The position numbers were made by a program, and so were the translations under genes. 64,000 bases of DNA, from NCBI RefSeq assembly GCF_029893085.1, contig NZ_JARXWI010000018.1, forward strand, positions 1-64,000, given 5' to 3'. The notes beneath the pieces were generated by a model. It had not been told where the DNA came from and ran no database searches. It was given only the letters and a program-made list of their open reading frames with translations. How positions within the stretch are numbered: position 1 is the stretch's first letter; every line of letters starts with the position of its first letter. This document shows positions 1 through 9,224 of this stretch, one piece after another. The stretch comes from Parabacteroides sp. PFB2-10 (lineage in GTDB: Bacteria; Bacteroidota; Bacteroidia; Bacteroidales; Tannerellaceae).

Positions 1-154
1 TGATATAAAAAGGGATATGTAAAGTGGAACGAGAAATTCTTGTGTATATTGAAAGACACTACTGCCTAACTAAAATCTAAGAGCTAAAAGAGGGGAGCTA
101 CATCCATTGCGGTTTCACCCTTTATGAGCAATTTGGATAGTTTGTCCACTTGGA

Positions 155-275
155 ATGAAGAATAATCCACCTGCTTCCTTTGTGCATGCCGATCATACGG
201 TTACGTTTCGTTATCTACTGCCCAACGCTAAGGAGGCAAAGGTTGACTCTCAGTTTATGGAGGGCATGGGTCGTA
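155..275 (+). pseudogene. Possible esterase N-terminal remnant
   Basis: This short reading frame encodes HADHTVTFRYLLPNAKEAK. From memory that resembles the CBM48-like N-terminal domain of Bacteroides esterases of the enterochelin-esterase type. The similarity stops after roughly 40 residues and no hydrolase domain follows. The frame then runs into the region just upstream of the GHL10 lipoprotein gene. I read it as a broken gene piece left by a rearrangement. The family assignment rests on one motif and is uncertain. The rest of 1-377 shows no supported gene. Confidence 0.35.
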
Positions 276-377
276 TTGGCTTTGATTTACGTTTTTGCTG
301 TAAATCCTTTGTTATCTGCTCAAAATCTGTTACTTTTGTTGATGCTTTTTAAGTTTTTCATGGAAAAGGTGCATAGG

Positions 378-1913
378 ATGTGTCAACGATTTACTCCGGA
401 GCGACTGGGGATTTTCTTGCTTTTTCTAACATGGATGTCCTGCTCGACGCAGCGTGTGATCCGACCGAACCTGTCGGATGAGCCTGCCAAACGGGAATTC
501 CGTGGCGCATGGATACAGACAGCACACCAAAGTGAATATGCCACTATGACGGTGGATGAGCTTAAAAAGGATTTTATACGTAAACTGGATGTCCTGCAGG
601 CGTGTGGGATAAACGCTATCATCTTTCAGGTACGGCCCGAAGCGGACGCATTTTATCGTTCCGAGTTGGAACCATGGAGCCGCTTTTACACAGGTGAGCA
701 GGGACGTGCGCCTGAGGGAGACTTTGACGTGATGGAGTTTCTCATTACAGCGTGTCACCATCGCAACATGGAGTTTCACGCTTGGCTGAATCCGTACAGA
801 GCATGCACTAATCACACAACCGTTGCTTTGGCCGAAGAACATTTGTATCATCGCGAACCGGAACGTTTTGTTGTTTACGACAAGCAAATTCTTTTCGACC
901 CGGGTATTCCGGCTAACCGGCAGCACATCTGCCGCGTGGTGCGCGACATTCTGCTTCGCTACGACGTAGATGCGATCCATATGGACGATTATTTCTATCC
1001 CTATCCGGTGGTCGGCCTTCCTTTCCCTGACGACAGGAGTTTCCAGCGTTACGGACTGGCAAAAGGCTACAAGGAAGAAGAACGTGGAGACTGGCGGCGT
1101 GAGAATGTCAATCTTTTGATCAGCGAGTTGAAGCGAACGATTCTATTGGCAAAGCCCTGGGTGAGATTTGGCATCAGCCCTTTCGGCATATACCGCAACC
1201 AAAAGAGTACACCAGATGGTTCGGGCAGTGCCACAAACGGACTGCAAAACTACGACGACCTGTATGCGGATGTGCTTCATTGGGTGCAGCAAGGATGGAT
1301 CGATTACAATATGCCTCAGGTATATTGGGAGATAGGACATACGGCGGCCGACTATACGACGCTGGTTCGTTGGTGGGATAAACAGGCCGGCGATCGCCAC
1401 TTGTATATCGGACAAGACGTGGCCCGTACGATGAAAGCCGATCAGCTAACCCTGAAAATGAAGGAAGAGAAATCGCTGCCGCATGTAAAAGGACATTGTT
1501 TCTGGCCGGCCAACGAATTGTTGTGGAACAACGAAGGAGTGGCCGACAGTCTGCGGGTTCATTACCAAAAATACCCGGCTTTGATACCGCCTTACAGCCA
1601 TTTACACGACCGTGCGCCCAAAGAGGTAAAGAAGCTAAAGGCCGAATGGACACCTGAAGGATACCTGTTGCATTGGGATGCACCCCAACATACGGCGAAC
1701 CCGGAAACAGCTTCCTATTTTGTGGTTTACCGTTTTAAGAAAGGAGAAACAACAAACCTGGATGATCCTTCACATATCGTGGCCATCACAAGAGAAAAAC
1801 AATATCAACTACCTTATCATAAGGGAACGGATACCTATATATATGTTGTAACAGCTGTTGATCGCTTTCACAACGAGAGTTTGAAAGGGAAAAGTAAAAA
1901 AGTAAAATTATAA
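378..1913 (+). CDS. GHL10-type glycosyl hydrolase-like lipoprotein
   Basis: A protein of about 511 residues in the family-10-like glycosyl hydrolase group (GHL10, formerly DUF187), which adopts a TIM-barrel fold. The start at 378 gives a type II signal peptide with lipobox TWMSC, so it should be an outer-membrane or periplasmic lipoprotein. Typical features are FRGAWIQTAHQSE near the N terminus, INAIIFQVRPEADAFY, MEFHAWLNPYRA, DAIHMDDYFYPYP and FGISPFGIYRNQ. The C-terminal 100 residues look like a fibronectin-type module (YFVVYRFKKGE). The frame is open back to 180 and an ATG also exists at 360; 378 was chosen because the lipobox sits correctly. Substrate is unknown; the family is thought to act on cell-wall or related glycans. 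Confidence 0.85.
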   Translation: MCQRFTPERLGIFLLFLTWMSCSTQRVIRPNLSDEPAKREFRGAWIQTAHQSEYATMTVDELKKDFIRKLDVLQACGINAIIFQVRPEADAFYRSELEPWSRFYTGEQGRAPEGDFDVMEFLITACHHRNMEFHAWLNPYRACTNHTTVALAEEHLYHREPERFVVYDKQILFDPGIPANRQHICRVVRDILLRYDVDAIHMDDYFYPYPVVGLPFPDDRSFQRYGLAKGYKEEERGDWRRENVNLLISELKRTILLAKPWVRFGISPFGIYRNQKSTPDGSGSATNGLQNYDDLYADVLHWVQQGWIDYNMPQVYWEIGHTAADYTTLVRWWDKQAGDRHLYIGQDVARTMKADQLTLKMKEEKSLPHVKGHCFWPANELLWNNEGVADSLRVHYQKYPALIPPYSHLHDRAPKEVKKLKAEWTPEGYLLHWDAPQHTANPETASYFVVYRFKKGETTNLDDPSHIVAITREKQYQLPYHKGTDTYIYVVTAVDRFHNESLKGKSKKVKL

Positions 1914-1925
1914 GTCGATCAAGGT

Positions 1926-2780
1926 ATGCTTGACCAGATCAGATGTACGAAATATACCGACTGTGCCTCTTGTTCGTTCTATCAGAAGCACATTTTTAAA
2001 TATCGCTCTTACCCCAAAGGAGTGCTTATTCCGCAGGAGCGTGTTTTGCAAAACACGATGTATTTCTTGCTCAAGGGAGAGGTACGGGTAAACAGCGAAG
2101 AGCATCCCGACACCATATTCCGGGAAGGGCAGTTTATTCTGCAACCGGTAGGGTCGCGCGTCGAGTTTCAGATTCTGGAAGCAACCGAAGCCATTCTTTA
2201 TCTGTTTGAACGCCCCCAAAACGTATGTAACGAACGATACAACAAAAGTATCTCTATGGCATCGGCCGGACATGTCGGCCCGGTGGTGATGGATACCGTC
2301 CAACCGTTGCATAACTTCCTCTACGGGATGAAAAGCTTTTTGGACAGCGACCTGCGTTGCTCTGTGTTCCTGCAGGCAAAACAGACGGAGTTGTTATTTC
2401 TGCTCAACTGCTATTACCCCATTAAGGATTTGGCGGCTTTCTATTCAACCATCTACCGTTACAGCAAGAGCTTCCAGTATTTCATATTACAGAACTACCA
2501 AAACGTCAAAGATGTGGAGGCCTTTGCCCAGTTGGGAGGCTACAGTGTGCCTACTTTCCGCCGGTTGTTTAAGGATACGTTTGGCGAACCGGCCTATCAG
2601 TGGATGCTGAAACGCAAATGCCAGGACATTCATGTCGACCTGCTTACGACCGACCTTTCCATCTCGGATATATGCTACAAATACGGATTCGAGTCGCTCT
2701 CGAACTTCTCCCACTTCTGCCGCTCGAACTTTGGGCAGTCGCCCCGTGCTATCCGTGCAGAACGGGAAGAGGGTGAATAA
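1926..2780 (+). CDS. AraC-family transcriptional regulator
   Basis: A 284-residue cytoplasmic regulator. Residues 1-150 look like a small cyclic-nucleotide-type beta-barrel sensor (FLLKGEVRVNSEE, then FREGQFILQPVGS). The last 90 residues form an AraC double helix-turn-helix: VEAFAQLGGYSVPTFRRLFK, then LSISDICYKYGFESLSNFSH and FGQSPRAIR. Regulators of this build often sit beside fimbrillin loci in Bacteroidales, which fits the DUF5119 gene downstream. It starts 12 bases after the GHL10 stop and may share its transcript. The effector is not known. Confidence 0.85.
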   Translation: MLDQIRCTKYTDCASCSFYQKHIFKYRSYPKGVLIPQERVLQNTMYFLLKGEVRVNSEEHPDTIFREGQFILQPVGSRVEFQILEATEAILYLFERPQNVCNERYNKSISMASAGHVGPVVMDTVQPLHNFLYGMKSFLDSDLRCSVFLQAKQTELLFLLNCYYPIKDLAAFYSTIYRYSKSFQYFILQNYQNVKDVEAFAQLGGYSVPTFRRLFKDTFGEPAYQWMLKRKCQDIHVDLLTTDLSISDICYKYGFESLSNFSHFCRSNFGQSPRAIRAEREEGE

Positions 2781-2869
2781 AAAAACGGGTATTCATCATT
2801 TACTATCGGACATTTAATATTTACAACTTATTGAACAGAATTCTCAATAAACGCAATTTAACTTCTGAA

Positions 2870-2877
2870 TACCTTTG
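2870..2877 (+). promoter_or_regulatory. Bacteroidetes -7 promoter box
   Basis: TACCTTTG matches the Bacteroidetes -7 consensus TAnnTTTG. It lies 36 bases before the DUF5119 gene start. No clear TTTG -33 element is seen at the usual 19-21 base spacing. Confidence 0.55.
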
Positions 2878-2912
2878 CTTCGAGTGAACTAATTTATTAA
2901 ACCAGTTGGGGA

Positions 2913-3800
2913 ATGTGCAATAATAATGCATACAGATGGTATGTTATTGCGTGTTGTTTGTTGGTATGCCTGCTCTTCTTTAGTTGTAAGAAACAAGCTG
3001 ATAACTCCTCTTCTTCTCGCCAGTATGGTACGGTTACCTTTACCATCAACTGGGAGAGCATTGGAGTGGAATATGCTGAGCAGAATACGCTTTGTTACTG
3101 TTTTTATCCGTTGAATAACGGGCCGATGATACAAACCGAAAGCAGTACCGGGACATTGAAAATAGCCTTACCGCCGGGTAAATACGGCCTTTTGGTCTAC
3201 AATAGTAATAACAACACCATTAAACTAAGAAACCGCAGTCAGTTTGACCATGCGGAAGCTTATTTTAACATTAAAGAAGAGGACGACGCTTCGTCGTCTC
3301 CGCTTTATGGCACAATCCATCATGATTTGCTTGTTGTTGCCGATAAACATGAAACAATCACCCTGACCCCCACCTACTTCACCAAATGCGTCTTGTTTGA
3401 CATCAAACTGGACGAGAAGGATATGGGCAAAATCAAGGGATGTAAAGGCGTATTAACCGGGGTTACCCCGGCGCTGCACGTGTCCAACCGGAAAATGAAC
3501 CGGACATCGACAACACAACTGCCTATCTTTTTACAAAAAACTTCCGACGGATTCGAGGGAAAGCTCTTCCTTTGGGATGGCGATACAAGTCAACAGGTGT
3601 CGCACGAACTGATCCTTACATTTACCCTTTTCGATGGTCAAAAAATGTCTTCCACCTTGGGAATTGGGCCGGCGCTTTTCGATATCAAAAAGCAAGATAT
3701 CCGGATGAAGGTGAATGCCTCTGTCGACTCCCAGAGTTCCGCCGCACAAATACAGCTGAGATGTGACTCCATCACGCCTGAGCTGTTAAGTGCGAAATAA
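2913..3800 (+). CDS. DUF5119 (Mfa2/FimB-like) lipoprotein
   Basis: A 295-residue secreted lipoprotein with signal peptide and lipobox LLFFSC at about residue 25. The body is beta-rich, with GTVTFTINWE, LPPGKYGLLVYNSNN and a threonine-rich middle (TITLTPTYFTKCVLFDI). This layout matches DUF5119, a family related to the Mfa2/FimB minor fimbrial anchors. It probably sits at the cell surface as a fimbrial-type accessory subunit. The AraC regulator directly upstream is a typical neighbour. No major fimbrillin gene is found nearby, so its pilus partner, if any, is elsewhere. Confidence 0.75.
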   Translation: MCNNNAYRWYVIACCLLVCLLFFSCKKQADNSSSSRQYGTVTFTINWESIGVEYAEQNTLCYCFYPLNNGPMIQTESSTGTLKIALPPGKYGLLVYNSNNNTIKLRNRSQFDHAEAYFNIKEEDDASSSPLYGTIHHDLLVVADKHETITLTPTYFTKCVLFDIKLDEKDMGKIKGCKGVLTGVTPALHVSNRKMNRTSTTQLPIFLQKTSDGFEGKLFLWDGDTSQQVSHELILTFTLFDGQKMSSTLGIGPALFDIKKQDIRMKVNASVDSQSSAAQIQLRCDSITPELLSAK

Positions 3801-3871
3801 TTGTATTCTTTCACTTTCTGCCCTTTTCAACTATTTTCACTAACTTGCGCCCTCAACTAATACAAGGTATA

Positions 3872-4294
3872 ATGGATAGAGAGTTCCGCTCCAAAGTCGG
3901 TGGTTTATATCATATTTTTCTGCTTATTGTCGGTATCGGCTGCGTGGCTTCGTTCCTGCAATCGAACATCTGGTGGATGATCGGCATGACGCTGATTACG
4001 CTTATCACCATTCATGTGTTTCTGAACACCTGGTATCGAATCACAGCCGACGGAATATTGATTGCTCATTGCAGCTTCTTCCCGGAAAAGAAGATCGCCA
4101 TCGCGGAGATCCGGACGATCGAACCTACGATCATGCCGGCCTGGAGTTATGCTCTTTCGTTCGACCGCTTATTGATCTTGACGGAGACCGGTCCCTGGAT
4201 GATGCTTTCTCCCCGCAACAAAAAAGAGTTTATCAGCCTGTTGAAGAGTTTTAATTCCGATATAGAAATCAAAAAAGAAAGTTCGTTTATATGA
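3872..4294 (+). CDS. PH-like small membrane protein
   Basis: About 140 residues with two hydrophobic segments near the N terminus (HIFLLIVGIGCVASFL and WWMIGMTLITLITIHVF). These are followed by a soluble beta-rich domain (YRITADGILIAHCSFFPEKK) typical of bacterial PH-like proteins. A TTG start at 3845 is possible, but ATG 3872 gives the expected MDREFRSKVGG beginning. Its stop overlaps the next ATG by four bases, so the two genes are translationally coupled. Function unknown. Confidence 0.7.
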   Translation: MDREFRSKVGGLYHIFLLIVGIGCVASFLQSNIWWMIGMTLITLITIHVFLNTWYRITADGILIAHCSFFPEKKIAIAEIRTIEPTIMPAWSYALSFDRLLILTETGPWMMLSPRNKKEFISLLKSFNSDIEIKKESSFI

Positions 4295-4692
4295 AAGCAG
4301 CTTATGGTTTTGTAGAGTCTCGGGGAAACAAGATACTTATCGGGGTGGTCGTAGCGACATGGCTCATCTTGGTGGGCTCCCTCTTGTATAATAAGAATTG
4401 GGTGGGTGCAAGTTTCCAGCTGATCAATCTGGTGGCATTGTCGTATCTGTTCTATCAGAGAAGTCGCAATGCTATTCAGGTGACAGATAGTGACAAGCTG
4501 ACTATCGGCTCCTTTCCTATTCCGATCAAAGACATTGTAGACCTGGAAAGAGTGGGTGAATACGGCATAAGAGTTCATTATTCCTATTACGGATCGCCTC
4601 GCAAAAGCCCCAAAGTGAATTTAAGAGAGGATGATATAACCTCTTTACTACTTGATCTGCAGCAAATAAATCCCGAAATAACGATTCGCTAA
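4291..4692 (+). CDS. Small membrane protein, PH-like
   Basis: 133 residues, with two membrane segments (ILIGVVVATWLILVGSLLY and GASFQLINLVALSYLFY) and a short cytosolic domain (KLTIGSFPIPIKDIVDLERV). It has the same plan as the preceding gene and overlaps it by ATGA, suggesting a paralogous or cooperating pair. It is followed 14 bases later by the DUF4271 gene. No function can be assigned from the sequence. Confidence 0.7.
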   Translation: MKAAYGFVESRGNKILIGVVVATWLILVGSLLYNKNWVGASFQLINLVALSYLFYQRSRNAIQVTDSDKLTIGSFPIPIKDIVDLERVGEYGIRVHYSYYGSPRKSPKVNLREDDITSLLLDLQQINPEITIR

Positions 4693-4706
4693 GTCATTTT
4701 TAATTC

Positions 4707-5444
4707 ATGTTTGAAGGATATACAGGCATTCCTATAGGGCAGGAGCAATGGATAAACGATCTTATTTGGGGGATCATTTTCCTATTGTTCATATCCTTTT
4801 CTTTCATTTTCCATCGCTATTCCCCCGTATTCCTGCGTACGCTCAAAGACATTGTGCAGGTGAAGCACCGCCAAAGCCTGTTCGAAGTAGGGCAAGGGTC
4901 GAAAGGCGACGAACGGGTGTTTCATGTGTTTATGACCTTTCAGACCCTGCTTCTCTCCACACTATTTCTATTGATCTGGTGCGGAAAAGAGGGATGGATG
5001 CCGGATCATAACAGCGTAAATAGCGCAAAAATTCTTTTCTATGCGGGATCTTTATTCCTGTTATTGCTCCTGTTTTATTTCTTTAAAAGGGGCATCTACG
5101 CACTGATCGGGTGGACATTCTTTGAAAAAGAATCTTATCGGCTTTGGCAAGTAGGCTATCAGGCATCACTCGATCTATTGGGCGTGCTTTTTTATATTCC
5201 TCTTTTATGGATATTATTCATTGATACCGACCCAATCTATCCGTTTTGCCTGTTTTCCGCATTCTATCTACTGAGTCGTTGTGTTATTATTTATAAAACG
5301 ATACGAATATTTCAAATCAAAAAAGGTGATTATCTGTATTTGTTTTTGTACCTTTGCGCCCAAGAAATAACGCCCTTGTTCCTATTCACTAACGGGGCAA
5401 TATTATTGTATAATTTTATCGAGTTGAGTGCTTTATGGCGTTGA
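4707..5444 (+). CDS. DUF4271 integral membrane protein
   Basis: 245 residues with about six to seven transmembrane helices (IIFLLFISFSFIFHRY, VFMTFQTLLLSTLFLLIW, ILFYAGSLFLLLLLFYFF and others) and a C-terminal LCAQEITPLFLF. This is the pattern of the Bacteroidetes DUF4271 family, which is commonly found directly upstream of hemD as here. The gene overlaps hemD by ten bases. The role is unknown; its placement is a conserved neighbourhood rather than proof of a haem function. Confidence 0.8.
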   Translation: MFEGYTGIPIGQEQWINDLIWGIIFLLFISFSFIFHRYSPVFLRTLKDIVQVKHRQSLFEVGQGSKGDERVFHVFMTFQTLLLSTLFLLIWCGKEGWMPDHNSVNSAKILFYAGSLFLLLLLFYFFKRGIYALIGWTFFEKESYRLWQVGYQASLDLLGVLFYIPLLWILFIDTDPIYPFCLFSAFYLLSRCVIIYKTIRIFQIKKGDYLYLFLYLCAQEITPLFLFTNGAILLYNFIELSALWR

Positions 5445-6190
5445 CTATTAAAAAAATGCTGGTCTCACAACCGAAGCCTGCATCCGAGAAATCTCCTTAT
5501 TTTGATATTGCTCAAAAATATGGAATCGATATTGACTTTCGCCCTTTTATTAAGGTTGAGCCTTTAAGTGCGAAAGAATTCAGACAACAAAAAATATCTA
5601 TTCTGGATTTTTCAGCGATTATTTTTACGGCTCGTACAGCTATCGACCATTTCTTTAACTTATGCGAGGAGTTGCGGGTGACAGTGCCTGAGACTATGAA
5701 GTATTTCTGCACAACAGAGCAGATTGCTGTTTATTTGCAAAAGTATATCGTTTACAGAAAGAGAAAGATTTTCTACGGTTTAGGTAAGCCGGAAGAATTG
5801 GTAACTGTCGTTGCCAAACATGCAAAAGAAAAGTATTTGATTCCTGTTTCCGATGTGCATAAGAACGATTTGTTTGATATGTTGGATGCAAAGAAAATCG
5901 ACTATACCAAGGCGGTGATGTACCGTACGGTGAGTAATGAATTCTCTAAAGACGAGACATTCGACTACGATATGTTGGTTTTCTTCAGTCCTTCCGGGAT
6001 TTCTTCCCTGTTGAAGAACTTCCCTGACTTCAAACAGGAAGATATTAAGATAGGCTGTTTTGGCCCGACGACGGCCAAAGCAGTGAAAGATGCCGGGCTT
6101 CGCTTAGACGTGGAAGCCCCCACGTCTGAAGCCCCTTCCATGACAGCCGCTTTGGAGCAATATCTGAAGAAGGCGAATGGCAAGAAATGA
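5435..6190 (+). CDS. hemD: Uroporphyrinogen-III synthase
   Basis: 251 residues of the HEM4 fold, expected to cyclise hydroxymethylbilane to uroporphyrinogen III in tetrapyrrole synthesis in the cytosol. Family-like stretches are LDFSAIIFTARTAIDHFF, MKYFCTTEQIAVYLQKYI, DMLVFFSPSGISSLLKNF and IGCFGPTTAKAVKDAGL. Sequence is poorly conserved in this family, so the call leans on fold motifs and on the DUF4271-hemD-rnpA order. It overlaps the upstream gene by ten bases and rnpA by four (ATGA). Confidence 0.85.
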   Translation: MALTIKKMLVSQPKPASEKSPYFDIAQKYGIDIDFRPFIKVEPLSAKEFRQQKISILDFSAIIFTARTAIDHFFNLCEELRVTVPETMKYFCTTEQIAVYLQKYIVYRKRKIFYGLGKPEELVTVVAKHAKEKYLIPVSDVHKNDLFDMLDAKKIDYTKAVMYRTVSNEFSKDETFDYDMLVFFSPSGISSLLKNFPDFKQEDIKIGCFGPTTAKAVKDAGLRLDVEAPTSEAPSMTAALEQYLKKANGKK

Positions 6191-6576
6191 CAACTAAGAG
6201 GTATACCTTTACAAAACAAGAACGCCTGTCGTGGAAACGTCACATCGACCTTCTCTTTGCAGAAGGCAGTTCGTTTGTGGCATTTCCACTACGGGTTATT
6301 TTTTTGTTTTCAGAAGAGCCGATGCCGGTTCGCTCCTCGATCCTGATCAGTGTCCCCAAGAAAAAGTTTAAACGAGCCGTCAAACGCAACCGTATCAAAC
6401 GGCTTGTGCGCGAGAACTACCGCTTGCAGAAAGAGCCGCTGATCGCCTCTTTGGAAGAAAAAGACAAACACCTATTGGTCGCTTTCCTCTTTATTGACCA
6501 GGAAGAGCCGACATTTCAATCGACCGGCAAGGCTATGTCGAAAGCAATCCGTATCTTGCAAGAGAAAATCGGATGA
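6187..6576 (+). CDS. rnpA: Ribonuclease P protein component
   Basis: 129 residues, the protein subunit of RNase P, which assists the RNA subunit in trimming 5' leaders of tRNAs. The diagnostic signature is [18 protein letters not shown] near residues 60-77, together with [14 protein letters not shown] before it. It overlaps hemD and yidD by ATGA at both ends, so translation is coupled across the cluster. Its position next to yidD is the usual one in bacteria. Confidence 0.95.
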   Translation: MTTKRYTFTKQERLSWKRHIDLLFAEGSSFVAFPLRVIFLFSEEPMPVRSSILISVPKKKFKRAVKRNRIKRLVRENYRLQKEPLIASLEEKDKHLLVAFLFIDQEEPTFQSTGKAMSKAIRILQEKIG

Positions 6577-6794
6577 GAAAGTTTTTTACGACAATCCTAC
6601 TCCTGCCGGTCTATTTCTATAAATATTGCATCTCCCCCCTGACACCGGCCTCCTGCAGGTACACGCCTACCTGTTCGGAATATGCCGTGCAAGCGCTCAA
6701 AAAACATGGTCCGATAAAAGGCCTCTGGCTGGCCGTGAAACGCATCGCCAGCTGTCATCCCTGGGGTGGCAGCGGATATGACCCCGTTCCCTAA
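6573..6794 (+). CDS. yidD: Membrane protein insertion efficiency factor
   Basis: 73 residues of the YidD family, a small membrane-associated protein thought to help YidC-dependent insertion. The strongly conserved core [20 protein letters not shown] is present with its cysteines, followed by [12 protein letters not shown] at the C terminus. It is coupled to rnpA by a four-base overlap, the standard arrangement. Confidence 0.95.
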   Translation: MRKFFTTILLLPVYFYKYCISPLTPASCRYTPTCSEYAVQALKKHGPIKGLWLAVKRIASCHPWGGSGYDPVP

Positions 6795-6813
6795 CCTCCA
6801 TATGCCGCACCAG

Positions 6814-7452
6814 ATGCTTTATTACAATATCCATACCCACCAATCGCCCTCTTCTCCCGACGAGGTTGCCATCCTGAACAGGATAATCCGCGAAGGAGAG
6901 CCATCGACCGATGCCCCTTTCCGCTCCTACGGCATCCACCCCTGGTATATAGAGGATAAAGACAAGCAATTGGAAGAGCTGCAACAGCGCCTATCGCAGC
7001 CCGAAACAGTCGCCCTGGGCGAAGCGGGGCTCGATAAATTAGTCGCAACTGATATGCGGCTTCAACAAGAGGTGTTCTATCAGCAAATCGAATTAAGCGA
7101 GACCTTTCAGAAACCCCTGATTATCCATTGCGTCAAGGCATGGCCGGAACTGCTGGCTGCTAAAAAGGAGTTTTCGCCCCACATACCCTGGATTATCCAT
7201 GGTTTTCGTGGGAAAAAGGAACTGGCGGAGCAATTGATCGCCCATGGATTCTACCTCTCGTTCGGCGAAACTTTCCAAGCGGAAGCACTACGCGCCGCCT
7301 GGCCTTCACACGCCTTAGCCGAAACCGACGAAAGCCCCACCGGCATCCGCTCAATATACAATCGGATCGCCCAATCATTACGCCTCCCTATCGAGCAGGT
7401 CGCCGACACCTTAGCCAAAAACAGCCGCACTCTTTTCCCTTTCCATAAATAA
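6814..7452 (+). CDS. TatD-family metal-dependent hydrolase
   Basis: About 212 residues of the TatD DNase-like TIM barrel. Visible metal-site motifs are NIHTHQ at the N terminus, ALGEAGLDKL, PLIIHCVKAW, WIIHGFRG and AETDESPTGI. The protein is shorter than classical TatD (about 260), as is common for this Bacteroidetes subgroup. Starts at 6766 (GTG) and 6778 (ATG) would overlap yidD; 6814 was chosen because strand one (MLYYNIHTHQ) normally opens the protein. It ends the hemD-rnpA-yidD run. Confidence 0.82.
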   Translation: MLYYNIHTHQSPSSPDEVAILNRIIREGEPSTDAPFRSYGIHPWYIEDKDKQLEELQQRLSQPETVALGEAGLDKLVATDMRLQQEVFYQQIELSETFQKPLIIHCVKAWPELLAAKKEFSPHIPWIIHGFRGKKELAEQLIAHGFYLSFGETFQAEALRAAWPSHALAETDESPTGIRSIYNRIAQSLRLPIEQVADTLAKNSRTLFPFHK

Positions 7453-7524
7453 AGTGGTATCCAAAAACTGCCATTACGTCAGCCGTCGCATCCTTCTCCA
7501 AACCGGATAAAACCCCAAAACGAA

Positions 7525-7668
7525 GTGTAAGCAATCGCTTCTTGTTTTCTAACTAAATGACCTATTTATACTTACTATTCGGAGTGTTAAAAAGTGTTTC
7601 TCCCGGGACTTTATCAAAATACTCCTTGCCTTTTGGCGAAATTCTCCTGCCGAAATATCAAAATGACA
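7525..7668 (+). repeat. Dispersed ~145-bp repeat, copy A
   Basis: First of four related intergenic copies in this window. It opens with GTGTAAGCA, contains CTTAC after about 40 bases (a short stem), then a conserved block with GTTAAAAAGTGTTTCTCCCG, and ends with ATATCAAAATGACA. Copy A is closest to copy D. A 71-codon frame (7557-7772) crosses it but is not accepted as a gene. The rest of 7669-7905 shows nothing else supported. Confidence 0.75.
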
Positions 7669-7905
7669 ATTTGGGTTTCCGGGGGAAAGTTGCTCTTTGG
7701 CAATTAGACTACTATATTTTTATGTCAGAATGGCAGGAGATTGATGATCTGTTTCTCTCTGTGCATCCGTAGCTTTTAGAAGGTAAAAACGAAAACGATG
7801 GGGGAAGGGAATTCGTAAATTTCTTAGAGAAGGACATTCTTCAAATAGAAGAGTTGGTATTATGAAAGTAAAACATTATGTTTACGAAGCATAATAGTTA
7901 AATCT

Positions 7906-9075
7906 ATGAAATTTAAATTTCTAATACTGTCGATGTTACCTCTGTTCGCATGTACTCAAAAAGAGGATACAGATCATGCTTTTGACTATTTAGATATAGA
8001 TGACCATAAAATCGAAACTATATACAACATTTCCAACATATTTGAATCCGTAAAAATAGTAGAGTTGGAAACTACACCAGAATCATTGATTGCAGAGATT
8101 ACCTCTTTGATTATTCATGAAGGGAATATTTACATATTAGACATCATTACCGAGTCGGTATTTGTGTTTGATCGAGATGGGAATTATGTTTCTAAAATAC
8201 AAAATGTAGGTGAAGGCCCCGACGAATACCTAAACGTAAACAATTTTGATATTGATGCTCAAAAAAGACTTTTAGTGCTTTTCTGTGGAAACAAAATACA
8301 ATACTACGATCTTGACAATTTGTCGATGGTTAAACAAGATCGGGATTCTTTCCCTGCCGCTCAAAAAAAGTACATAGGGAATGACGCTTTTGCAAGTTAC
8401 GCTGCCAATATGCAGACTCGAAACAATGACAAAAATCTATTATTAGTAAAAGATAATAAAATAATAGACAGTAGCTTCCCGATAGAAAAAAACTTAACAG
8501 GATACAACCTCTCTCAAAACTACAATTTTGGAATGAAAAACGATATGAACTACACTTGGTTTGTTACTCCTTTTAGCAACGAAGTGTACTCGATAAACGA
8601 TAAATCAATCAATAAAAATAAAAAGATTACGTTTACGTCAGGAGAGTTGCCAACTAATATTTTTTCAGAAAACCCCAAAGAAAAATTTACAGAAAAATTA
8701 TTCTCTACTAATTACAGTTTTCTTATTGACTCATACTATGAATCGAAAATAAACAATATGGTATATTTCAATTTTAGAAAAAAAGAGAATATAGTCACCT
8801 GTTTTCACAAAGATAACGTTACCCATCTTGCTGCAAATTTGTTAAATGACCTAAACGGAGTGCCTATAAACCCTACCACCTTTTTGTACACAATGGAAGA
8901 AGAACGGTGTTTCGTTAATTACGGCTACTACCACTATGTCTACGAGATGCTCTCTCACATGGATATTTCCTCCGGTAGTATCGCAGAAACTATACTGAAT
9001 GTAATTCCCATTTCGTTGGAAGAGGCTGATAAAAAGCAGGAAGATAATCCGTTTTTATTGTTTTTCTACTATTAG
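7906..9075 (+). CDS. 6-bladed beta-propeller lipoprotein
   Basis: 389 residues with a lipoprotein signal (MLPLFAC) and repeated beta-propeller blades such as IYILDIITESVFVFDRDG, followed by the characteristic GEGPDEYLNVNNFDID. This matches the Bacteroidetes 6-bladed beta-propeller (DUF5128-type) family, which has no established function and is often found in surface-exposed strings of paralogues. The gene is more AT-rich than tyrS downstream. A related propeller lipoprotein follows, suggesting a small paralogous pair. Confidence 0.85.
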   Translation: MKFKFLILSMLPLFACTQKEDTDHAFDYLDIDDHKIETIYNISNIFESVKIVELETTPESLIAEITSLIIHEGNIYILDIITESVFVFDRDGNYVSKIQNVGEGPDEYLNVNNFDIDAQKRLLVLFCGNKIQYYDLDNLSMVKQDRDSFPAAQKKYIGNDAFASYAANMQTRNNDKNLLLVKDNKIIDSSFPIEKNLTGYNLSQNYNFGMKNDMNYTWFVTPFSNEVYSINDKSINKNKKITFTSGELPTNIFSENPKEKFTEKLFSTNYSFLIDSYYESKINNMVYFNFRKKENIVTCFHKDNVTHLAANLLNDLNGVPINPTTFLYTMEEERCFVNYGYYHYVYEMLSHMDISSGSIAETILNVIPISLEEADKKQEDNPFLLFFYY

Positions 9076-9174
9076 GAATCATGAAATATTGGGCTAAACT
9101 GTCACGCCAGATAAGAAAGAAAACTAAAATACACTAATTTTGATCAAATAATCGTCAGTTCTTTTTTATTATTA

Positions 9175-9182
9175 TAGTTTTG
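9175..9182 (+). promoter_or_regulatory. Bacteroidetes -7 promoter box
   Basis: TAGTTTTG matches TAnnTTTG and lies 42 bases before the next lipoprotein start at 9225. Transcription would begin close to the hairpin at 9184-9204. Confidence 0.5.
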
Positions 9183-9183
9183 T

Positions 9184-9204
9184 GGGAGGGAGCAAATCCC
9201 TCCC
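9184..9204 (+). promoter_or_regulatory. 5' UTR hairpin GGGAGGG/CCCTCCC
   Basis: A perfect seven-base-pair GC stem with loop AGCAAAT sits at the expected mRNA 5' end, 20 bases upstream of the ATG at 9225. It has no U-run, so it is not a standard terminator. It may stabilise the transcript or modulate its leader. Confidence 0.45.
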
Positions 9205-9224
9205 GTAATTGTAACGATAAATAT

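Noticed and set aside
7557-7772. 71-codon open frame starting MTYLYLLFGVLK
   Set aside because: The first half lies inside the dispersed repeat and copy B lacks the start codon. There is no known family and no good promoter.
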